NCBI GenBank assembly: GCA_020638295.1
Contig: JACKIU010000002.1
Coordinates: 626,548-690,547, forward strand
From: Rhodospirillales bacterium
Lineage (GTDB): Bacteria > Pseudomonadota > Alphaproteobacteria > Micavibrionales > Micavibrionaceae
DNA: 64,000 nt
Direction: 5' to 3'
Both the position numbers and the translations under genes were made by a program. Shown piece by piece: positions 33,274 through 40,209 of this stretch (positions are counted from its first letter, which is position 1; every line of letters begins with the position of its first letter). A model generated the notes under the pieces. It was not told the origin of the DNA, did not search any database, and was given only the letters and a program-made list of their open reading frames with translations.

Positions 33274-34410
33274 TTAAATTAGCCCATTGACCACAATGTC
33301 CTGCCGTTCCAACGGAATAAACTCTTCCAGTTGCTGCCTGATTCCGTTCAGGATCAAAAATCGGGGGCAAGTGGCGCTGTTTTCCAAAAGTTTTGCATCG
33401 GCTTTCAACCTGTACCATTGATGATTTTTCAGTCCCAAGGCCAGCCGTGCGCCGCGGACGCCTAATTTTTGGCAGGTCACGATAAAACCGATAAGTCCCA
33501 TAATTGTGCCGGGGCGCTTTTTGGGAAAGGCCGCACGGGCTGCATAAATAAGACGTTCAATGTCCTGCGTGTCGATATTCATCATATACAACCCGTTCGT
33601 GATGGTCTTCCAGAAATGAAGCAAAACGGCGCGGGACAGGCTGGCATCGAACAGAGCGTCCAGCGTGCAGTCCTGTTTAAATCCCAAAGTTTTGAACAAT
33701 GAGCGAATTTTTTTGCTGGTCAGCCGCACCTCAAAGCGCAGTACTTCCGGTTTGCGCTGGTCTGTAAACAGATCGGGTATATCGTCATAGTCCGTTTCAA
33801 TGCCGCGCTTTTCACCGTATTTGCGGGCCTGTTCCAAATCCTTCACTTTGTCGTACAGCGCAATTTCATAGCTGTTCGCATGGTATTGAACGGATTGCCC
33901 GCCATTGCGAAAACCGCTTTTATTCAAATCCAGCTTGGCCAACAAATCCAGTTTTTCCAGCACCTGCAAAAGTAAAAAACACGGCGTAGAGCGTTCCAGA
34001 AGGATGTTTTTGCTGTAATGGATGGCCCTGATCTTGGCGGTCTGCAAAGTTTCTATATCAGTTTCTACTTTCATTTTTGCCAGCGCCGCGTGCAATGCGG
34101 TTAGAAGAGTGTCAAAATCATCCCGGCCATGCAGTTCTTCAAAATTATTGCCGAAAATCAGCTTCGATGCCGAAAACTCGACTTTAAGCCAGACGGATTC
34201 AGAATAAAGGCCGTGGGGCTTTTTATACAATGTCAGGCGTGGCAAATAACCCTGCGCTTTTTCTTTCTTTGTGGGGTTGTAATGGGCTTTCATGATGGTC
34301 TTGCCCTGATACATCGGGTTGTTCAGAAAGACCGCGCTCGGTGAAAACCGATCCGGTTCATGGATGATAAAATCATCGCGCTGTAAATTGATCGCAATCG
34401 TATCCAGCAT
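33274..34410 (-). CDS. Replication protein of the filamentous phage gene II/X family
   Basis: 378 residues from MLDTIAINLQRDDF (ATG 34410, AAGG upstream). The N-terminus and the block KPEVLRFEVRLTSKKIRSLF ... WKTITNGLYMMN match phage/plasmid replication proteins II/X (Phage_CRI type), which nick one strand to start rolling-circle replication. A YDK motif (EIALYDKVKD) could supply the catalytic tyrosine. It overlaps the SpoVG-like gene and is the last member of a minus-strand operon. It implies that the element replicates through single-stranded DNA. Confidence 0.75.
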   Translation of the reverse strand: MLDTIAINLQRDDFIIHEPDRFSPSAVFLNNPMYQGKTIMKAHYNPTKKEKAQGYLPRLTLYKKPHGLYSESVWLKVEFSASKLIFGNNFEELHGRDDFDTLLTALHAALAKMKVETDIETLQTAKIRAIHYSKNILLERSTPCFLLLQVLEKLDLLAKLDLNKSGFRNGGQSVQYHANSYEIALYDKVKDLEQARKYGEKRGIETDYDDIPDLFTDQRKPEVLRFEVRLTSKKIRSLFKTLGFKQDCTLDALFDASLSRAVLLHFWKTITNGLYMMNIDTQDIERLIYAARAAFPKKRPGTIMGLIGFIVTCQKLGVRGARLALGLKNHQWYRLKADAKLLENSATCPRFLILNGIRQQLEEFIPLERQDIVVNGLI

Positions 34411-34681
34411 GTTCACAACCTTGGTTCAATACATCTTTAAGTTTTTGGAAAATGGCGTTTTCAACGGCTTTGCTGGCCTGCCTGTTTGTCGGATGACAGA
34501 TATTGAAGACCTGCCCGCCGGATTTGCGGGTCGGGTATGTCAGACGGTGTCCGCTTCCATCCCGTTTTTCATGAATGGCTACGCCGCTAACGTAAAATGT
34601 GCTATGCAGGACAAATGAAGCAAAGCCGATCAGCCCGCCCTGTGGGGTAATAAGGGTAATGTTCACATCACTGATTTTCAT
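34373..34681 (-). CDS. SpoVG-family protein
   Basis: 102 residues. MKISDVNITLI ... GLIGFASFVLHSTFYVSGVA ... CHPTNRQASKAVENAIF follows the SpoVG pattern (conserved N-terminal KISDV, central FASVVL, MPsrk-like YPTRK). SpoVG proteins bind nucleic acid; in mobile elements a role in DNA binding or copy control is plausible. Overlaps the upstream small gene by 14 bases and the replication gene by 38 bases, so translation is coupled. Confidence 0.72.
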   Translation of the reverse strand: MKISDVNITLITPQGGLIGFASFVLHSTFYVSGVAIHEKRDGSGHRLTYPTRKSGGQVFNICHPTNRQASKAVENAIFQKLKDVLNQGCEHAGYDCDQFTAR

Positions 34682-34853
34682 GCGGCGGCTTTCGTGCGGG
34701 CTTTGTGGGAACGACCTGTTCGCGTTCGTTGATCGTGATCAGCAAGGACATGAAGCCGGACAGATTGCGCTGCGCTTCCGCCGCCGCCTGCGTGGAGATG
34801 GGCTGACCGTTACTGTGCTTTTCAAGCGATTGTCTGAAAATGTCTACGCTCAC
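34668..34853 (-). CDS. Small hypothetical protein in replication operon
   Basis: 61 residues (SVDIFRQSLEKHSNGQPIST ... PTKPARKPPHENQ). A helical N-terminal part is followed by a basic, proline-rich tail. Overlap with the SpoVG-like gene and shared orientation support it being real. No family recognised. Confidence 0.5.
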   Translation of the reverse strand: MSVDIFRQSLEKHSNGQPISTQAAAEAQRNLSGFMSLLITINEREQVVPTKPARKPPHENQ

Positions 34854-34945
34854 AAATCATTCCCGATTCGTTGATACCGGGTCTGATTTAAGCTGTTTGT
34901 GATGAGGTTGAGGGCGTGTTCGGTTATGCGCAAACCGTATTCGGT

Positions 34946-36010
34946 TTAGGATTCCCGATCCAAATCCGGTGGAAATTGATGCGCCGCTTCTTTCAGCCAT
35001 TTTCTGGCTGTATCTTCGTCCAGCGAAATGCCAAGCAATTGAAGGTCACTCACAATTTCCCCGGCTGTCGGACTTCGTTTGGCTTTCGGGTCATATTGAT
35101 ACCCTTTCACAGCCATACCGATAATCATTTTAAGAAGGCTGCTGCGTTCCCTGTCAGACAAGGGTTTTAACGGCGTTGGTGTTTTGCTGTTGCGGGTTTC
35201 AAGCATTGGGATAGTCATAGGTAAATTTTCAGCCCATGCTACAAAATCCTTTGGCCGCACTTTGCTGGCAAAAAAAGCGGTTTCGCTTTCATTTTTCATG
35301 TCGCCCGCTTCCGTCTTGATGCACACATCCGAATAACCATAAAGTTTCAACTCTTCGGTTTTCATGGCATCCAGAATATATTGCCTGATCTTTTCAACGC
35401 GCTTGTTAAAGCGCAGAAAACTGATCTTTTTGTCCTCGGCCTGATTATTTTTGTAACCAAGAAGGTATAAAAGCGCATCCGTCATGAACCACAACGGTTC
35501 GTTCATGCGCTGTTCAAAGTCTTCTTTTGTAATTCTGACAAAGTTCTGCCGGTCTTCGTCGCGGTGATATTTATCACGGACGTAAAGGTCCAACTTCTTT
35601 TCTATATCGGGCATGACGTATTCAGGCAGCTTGTATCCAGCCTGCTGCGCCCATTCCAGAAAACTAACCGTGTAAAACTTTTCAATGTTCGGTTCTTTAT
35701 CGGCAAAAGAGTCCGTGTCAAAATCCGGATCAAATTTTTCGATCAGACCGTCCTGTACAGCCTGAACAGCGGCTTCATAACAGGCATGTGCATCTTTATC
35801 GGATTGCAGAACCTCAATCAGTTGTGCCATGTAATCGTCATACCGATAATTTTGAAAAATAGAATTGACCTGCTCTACCCTGTGATTTTCGTCATCAAAT
35901 TCCAGATTAATGTACAGGACAAGGCAGACCAACGGGGCTTTGTCGCGAACATAGGCCGTTGGCGTGTATTCGAGTGTTTTCGGTAAAAATCCTGCCCGCG
36001 GATCAGACAT
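34946..36010 (-). CDS. Hypothetical protein, first gene of the element's replication operon
   Basis: 354 residues, acidic, mostly helical, no signal peptide. The C-terminus (PTAGEIVSDLQLLGISLDED) has a helix-turn-helix-like look, similar to tails of plasmid-type proteins, while the rest (residues 1-290) has no match I can name. GAAAG precedes the ATG. The 93-base gap to the next gene is small. It could be an element-specific regulator or replication accessory. Confidence 0.6.
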   Translation of the reverse strand: MSDPRAGFLPKTLEYTPTAYVRDKAPLVCLVLYINLEFDDENHRVEQVNSIFQNYRYDDYMAQLIEVLQSDKDAHACYEAAVQAVQDGLIEKFDPDFDTDSFADKEPNIEKFYTVSFLEWAQQAGYKLPEYVMPDIEKKLDLYVRDKYHRDEDRQNFVRITKEDFEQRMNEPLWFMTDALLYLLGYKNNQAEDKKISFLRFNKRVEKIRQYILDAMKTEELKLYGYSDVCIKTEAGDMKNESETAFFASKVRPKDFVAWAENLPMTIPMLETRNSKTPTPLKPLSDRERSSLLKMIIGMAVKGYQYDPKAKRSPTAGEIVSDLQLLGISLDEDTARKWLKEAAHQFPPDLDRES

Positions 36011-36392
36011 GTTACAACTTTCGTTCCGTTACGACTGTGATTGTCATCGAGGTTAGAACATTTAAGAACAAATATCCATAAGGCACAGATTGTTAATCAC
36101 ACGCGCCCGCTTGCTTCGCTTGCTGTTTGGGGGCTGCTACGCTGCGCGGGCGCTTTGCACAAAACCGGGATTCGAACCCGTGTTGTTGAAATATAAAGTA
36201 TTGAAATTGCATCACTATTTATTAAAGAAACGGGATTCAAATTGGCGTTGCGTATTTTTACGAACACCTAAAACGCCTGTATTCTACGACTTATCGGCGC
36301 AGGCACGGTTTGCACAAGAACCAGAATATCTTGATAATGCTGTGTTCGAATTGTATCCATTACGGGACGCCAATCCTTTATAGGTCAAAGGG
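36011..36392. other. Junction region with tRNA-like pieces
   Basis: 382 bases without a gene. It holds a GC hairpin (CGCCCGC at 36105 with GCGGGCG at about 36145), an inverted 20-base copy of the tRNA-Glu T arm (36166-36185, complement of 7908-7927), and a degenerate direct copy of the tRNA-Glu 3' end (GTTCGAAT at 36344-36351, TACGGGACGCCAAT at 36361-36374). No complete tRNA can be folded. Confidence 0.55.
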
Positions 36393-37622
36393 TTAGCATC
36401 GAATTTCACCAGTGCGCCATACTGGTGAGACATAAAGATGAAAAATCGCGGCAACAGCATGGATATCCGGATGTTGCCGCACATGACGGCGAAGCTCTTC
36501 CTTGTCCAATTTGCGACGCCGCAAACCATGTTTCTTAGGAGAAAGGTCACCGCGCAACAACCAGTTATAAACACTCTTGCGCGATACGTTAACCACGCCG
36601 TCACGCAGGAAAGATTCATCCAGCGTTTTAACCGGCGGCGCATAGGCCCCGACATGCAAGCGCCACTTTCCGCCCGTATGCACCAGAAATCCGGCGCAGC
36701 TGCCGAGCATGGCCTCTAATATAGAACGCGGCGTATCGCCTAGATCGACCACGCCGTTGCAGGTGTAGCGCTTCTCTGTGCCGGTTAAAGTCGCCACGTC
36801 TTCATCGCAGGTATTTGCCGCGGCGATGAATGAATTAACGTCAATCTCGTTTATGCTGGCCCCCAGGCCAAAATCAGACAGCAGATAATCCAAAACACAA
36901 AGCGCGGCATTATCAGACCACGCATAGGTTTGAGTGCGCGGATCATAAACTTTACGGCCTTTAACAATTGCCGAAATATTCGGAATGCCAGAGGAATAGG
37001 CTTTCTCGTTATAGCGCAGCTTGACGTGAATATTTGCCAAACCGCGCAGGCGGTGGGCGTTCGTCCATTTGCCGCCAGTATTTGCCACGAGGTCTGCATC
37101 GGCTTCCTGATCGGTTGTGCCTAAGTGCTTTTTGATCGTGGCATAAACCGTGCCGTCTTCCTTGTAAGGCTCTAACGTGGCCTCGCCGTTTCCATCCAGC
37201 GCGACGACCTCATCGTTAAAGATCATATCGCCGATGCTCTCAATCTCATGCGCGGCCAGAACGATCACCAGATGCAAAATATCCAGCTTGTCCGAATTTC
37301 CGTCCACCGGCCTGCTATGCGCGAAAACAAGCGGCCCGGAGGCGCGCACTTCACCATATACGATACGTTGTGTCGTGATAGGTTGCCGGATCATTTCCGT
37401 GCGGCCCTTGGCGCTGGCCGGGACATTCGTCACAGATAGCCCCGCATCGAATTTCGGAACGTCCGGTTTCGGTGCAAAGAGCGGCGCTGTGAAGGACACC
37501 ACCGCCGCACCTGCCAAACCGCCGACAATCGCGCCGATCACGCCGCCGCCCACGGCAGCACCCACAAAATGCGAAGTCAGCCCGCCCAAAACAGCCGGTA
37601 TAAGAGGAGCAGCTGCGGGCAT
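36393..37622 (-). pseudogene. Phage tail-tip (host-specificity J-like) protein, truncated by IS630 fragment
   Basis: 409 residues are open, but only residues 1 to ~343 are tail protein (small glycine-rich membrane-like N-terminus GGGVIGAIVGGLAGAAVV, then QPITTQRIVYGEVRASGPLV ... FLVHTGGKWRLHVGAYAPP). After FLRDGVVNV the frame passes into an IS630 transposase fragment (36463-36591) and then unrelated sequence. J-like proteins exceed 1000 residues, so most is lost. ATG 37622 overlaps the preceding stop (TAATG) and has GGAGG upstream. Confidence 0.8.
36463..36591 (-). repeat. 129-bp IS630 transposase fragment
   Basis: Identical to 52296-52424 inside the complete IS630 copy, same orientation. 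Neither IS end is present, so it was acquired by recombination or remains after deletion. Confidence 0.88.
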
Positions 37623-38038
37623 TAACCAATCCTCCAGGAACGTATGGCTTGCAGGATGGAAAACGCGATCAGGCCGCGATAGTCGGGCGCGTAAATCCAT
37701 TCCCCGGCCCGGATTCCGAGCGTATCGCCCCGGCCAATATCAAAGAGACACACATCGCCCCGGCTGGCGCTTAAGGCCGGGATTTCCGGGATGCCGTATT
37801 TTTCTGCCACAGCCTCCGCAATACCGGCGACCCCGCCGCTGCGATCCAAAAGCCGCAAAGCCTCGCGCTGGTTTTTATAGCCACGAAACGGCGCTGCGAG
37901 ATCTTCGCCGGTAACTTGCTTGACGCAATTCATGGCAAAGAGGCAGCAATCGTTTTCGCCCCAGACAAAGGGCCGGTTTCTGTGCGTGTCAATGAACCGG
38001 TCAAGGCGGATTGACCAGTCGTTTAAGCGTTTAATCAT
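37622..38038 (-). CDS. Phage tail assembly protein (DUF6950-like)
   Basis: 138 residues. FVWGENDCCLFAMNCVKQVT has the Asp-Cys pattern seen in NlpC/P60-like tail proteins, and a matching His is not obvious. This position, just before the tail-tip gene, is where lambda K or the GTA peptidase-like gene sits. Its stop overlaps the next start. Probable role in tail-tip assembly or cell-wall penetration. Confidence 0.65.
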   Translation of the reverse strand: MIKRLNDWSIRLDRFIDTHRNRPFVWGENDCCLFAMNCVKQVTGEDLAAPFRGYKNQREALRLLDRSGGVAGIAEAVAEKYGIPEIPALSASRGDVCLFDIGRGDTLGIRAGEWIYAPDYRGLIAFSILQAIRSWRIG

Positions 38039-38045
38039 GGCGGGG

Positions 38046-38618
38046 TTACTCCTTGGGCGCGCCGAGGGTGATTTCCTTGTCCTGCATGGCAGGCACGTAT
38101 TCGAGGCCCTTATCGCCGGGATAGCGTTTTTGCTGTTCTGCGTCCGTGTAACGGCGCGTTTTCGGGCGCTCCAAATCCCGGAAACGGGTTTCGGAATTCA
38201 GCGTGATTGTGGCGGTGTCACCGCTATCAATAAGCTCGGAGGTATCAAGCCGCCCGTCATGGATCAGGTGCGGCTCGTCTATGATGCCCAGAAAATCCTC
38301 GTCCATCACGGCGAACCACATTTTTGCGGAATGGCCCTGAATAGGCGCGGAGAGAATATCCTCGATCAAGTCGGCGGGAATAGCGCTCAATTGAAAGCTT
38401 GCGCCGGTGGCTTTCATTTCGGTGGTCTCTTCGATTTTTGAAACCTTGCCGAGATTGCCGGTGCCGTAAAAAATTTTGCCGTCCCAGACAAGTTCGCCCA
38501 CGCCCGTCCACGCGCGCTCGACATTGGTGTCAAAATCGAATTCGGCCATAAGAACAGGCCGCACGACCTGCTTCTCCGTTTCCGCGGAGAGCGTCTCGTT
38601 TAATCGTTTTTCAGACAT
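38046..38618 (-). CDS. Phage minor tail protein
   Basis: 190 residues, acidic, beta-rich (MAEFDFDTNVERAWTGVGEL ... TATITLNSETRFRDLERPKT). Sequence style and place between the paired distal tail genes and the tail-tip genes indicate a virion tail-tip component. No catalytic motif. ATG immediately follows the stop of the upstream gene. Confidence 0.65.
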   Translation of the reverse strand: MSEKRLNETLSAETEKQVVRPVLMAEFDFDTNVERAWTGVGELVWDGKIFYGTGNLGKVSKIEETTEMKATGASFQLSAIPADLIEDILSAPIQGHSAKMWFAVMDEDFLGIIDEPHLIHDGRLDTSELIDSGDTATITLNSETRFRDLERPKTRRYTDAEQQKRYPGDKGLEYVPAMQDKEITLGAPKE

Positions 38619-39598
38619 TATTTCAGGATTTCTTCAAAGGTTAGCGTGTAACGGGTTTGCAGCCGGTGGTTGACGATGTTCTCTGCGGCCTCATCGGAGG
38701 CAAGGCGCATAAGGACTTTCACCATGCCGACCACAAGCGGCTGCGGCGGCACGGCCTCGCGCAGTTTCGGCATAATCGGAATGAGTACCGCCCCGTCTAT
38801 GTCCGTCACTACGCTGCCCAAAATCAGATATGATTGCCCCAGCCGCGGCATGAAGCCCTCGCCAGCGCTTAAAATCTCTCTATATGGCGCAAGGCCGGTT
38901 ACATTCAAATTGTGATCCGCCGCGTCAATAATTGTCGGCTGGCCTTCGCCTTCAAAAAAGCCGCCGCCGACCTGAACAGGGATTTCCTGCTCGTCTTGCG
39001 TCCAGAAGGTAAAACCTTCCTCCACCGCGATTTCAAGCTCTGCGCCGTGTTCCAGCGTGAGGATGAATCCTTTATCGGTTTCAAAGGCGAGAGCCACCCC
39101 GTCCCAAATCAGATCGTCTCCGCTTTCGGTTAAAAGTTCTGTGCGGAAAGGAAATTCCAGCGGAATATCAAAGCCGCTGCCGAACGGCGCATTGGCTTCC
39201 ATCCCCAAAGGCGGGCTTTGTTCGGTGGTTAAAAGTCCGTCCTCTGCGGTTTCATCGTCAAAATCGTACCGGTCGTCAAAAAAGGTCGTGCCGACTTCCG
39301 CGGCGTATGCGTCCATGCTATCCGGCACGGCGTAAGCGCTATTACGGCGAAAATCCGGGACGTATATTTCCCCGGCCTCGCCTTTGAGCCGGGCGATGAG
39401 CGCGTCCATAACCGCGGCTTGAGATTGACGCAGGACAAAAGAAAACTCTGCCACCCAGCGTGTCCCGGTTTGCTCGGTCACTTGGCGCTGGCCTGTAAAA
39501 TCCGATTGCCAGGATTTTGACTTGTGGGCGAGATAGAATTTTTGCGAGCGCGGATAAATGCCCAAAGGCCAGTCAAGCGGCCAGTCCAGAACGCTCAT
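38618..39598 (-). CDS. Phage tail protein, paralogue A
   Basis: 326 residues. The N-terminal ~100 residues (LDWPLGIYPRSQKFYLAHKS ... ARLKGEAGEIYVPDFRR) and the C-terminal ~40 residues align with the neighbour at 39595-40200, while a ~150-residue acidic insertion in the middle is unique. This indicates tandem duplication followed by domain insertion. Overlaps the upstream gene by 4 bases. Probably a minor or distal tail protein. Confidence 0.65.
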   Translation of the reverse strand: MSVLDWPLDWPLGIYPRSQKFYLAHKSKSWQSDFTGQRQVTEQTGTRWVAEFSFVLRQSQAAVMDALIARLKGEAGEIYVPDFRRNSAYAVPDSMDAYAAEVGTTFFDDRYDFDDETAEDGLLTTEQSPPLGMEANAPFGSGFDIPLEFPFRTELLTESGDDLIWDGVALAFETDKGFILTLEHGAELEIAVEEGFTFWTQDEQEIPVQVGGGFFEGEGQPTIIDAADHNLNVTGLAPYREILSAGEGFMPRLGQSYLILGSVVTDIDGAVLIPIMPKLREAVPPQPLVVGMVKVLMRLASDEAAENIVNHRLQTRYTLTFEEILK

Positions 39599-40200
39599 TG
39601 CGGTAAAACCTCCATCAAATCCAGCAAGAAACTGGTGCGAAAGCGAATGTCGGTCAGATTCTCGTTGCTTTCATCGCTTGCCAGCCTCATCCGCACCCGG
39701 CAGTTTTCCGTGACAAGCGGGCCAGCCACGACCGCCTCGCGCAGACGCGGCGCTACGGCAACAAGCGCTGCGCCTGTCCCGTCTGCGTCCACATCCTGCA
39801 AAACCATATGAATTCGGCCCGGCGCGGTCTGGATATAATCTCCGGCCAGCAAAACCCCAAGAGCGTTCGGCGTGAATCCCTCAATCGTCAATGTCGTGCC
39901 GGTGCCGCTTACAAGCTGGGGATCACCGGCCATTGAGCCGCTGGCTTTAAGCCGGGCAAAATGCGGGACGAACACATGACCAACAGAGCCACGCAGGGCC
40001 GCAATGAGCGCGTCTAACTGGCGCGCGTCTTTGTCCGGCCGTCTTAATTCAATCCGGCTTTTCCAGCGCGCCGCATCCCGTTCCAGCACCTGCACTTGCC
40101 CTGTGTAGGGGTTCGGCCAGCGCACGCTGCGTGTTTCAATGAAAAAAGCCTGCTGCGCTGGCCGAATATCCAGCGGCCAGTTGAGTTCAATGTCTGCCAT
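39595..40200 (-). CDS. Phage tail protein, paralogue B
   Basis: 201 residues (LNWPLDIRPAQQAFFIETRS ... DALIAALRGSVGHVFVPHFA). The shorter member of the tandem pair with 38618-39598, sharing the start motif, the LIA-LRG block and the RVRMRLASDESNENL end. Directly follows the tape-measure gene, where lambda has minor tail protein M. Structural role inferred from position. Confidence 0.65.
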   Translation of the reverse strand: MADIELNWPLDIRPAQQAFFIETRSVRWPNPYTGQVQVLERDAARWKSRIELRRPDKDARQLDALIAALRGSVGHVFVPHFARLKASGSMAGDPQLVSGTGTTLTIEGFTPNALGVLLAGDYIQTAPGRIHMVLQDVDADGTGAALVAVAPRLREAVVAGPLVTENCRVRMRLASDESNENLTDIRFRTSFLLDLMEVLPQ

Positions 40201-40209
40201 GTGTGATCC

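Larger units (their letters stand above)
29656..36374. mobile_element. Second integrated element: serine recombinase plus gene II-type replicon (about 6.7 kb)
   Basis: Starts at the tRNA-Glu 3' copy (29656-29699) and ends near a degenerate third copy (36344-36374, GTTCGAAT ... TACGGGACGCCAAT). It encodes a large serine recombinase, a filamentous-phage-like replication protein, a SpoVG-like protein and secreted proteins, with a structured intergenic region. No Zot-type assembly ATPase is seen, so it is not a complete inovirus; an integrated rolling-circle plasmid or phage satellite fits. Confidence 0.6.

Noticed and set aside
34946..36010. Zot-like inovirus assembly ATPase
   Set aside because: No Walker A motif or membrane helix; the protein is soluble and acidic.
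36105..36190. Complete minus-strand tRNA
   Set aside because: Only a T arm is recognisable; acceptor, D and anticodon arms cannot be built.
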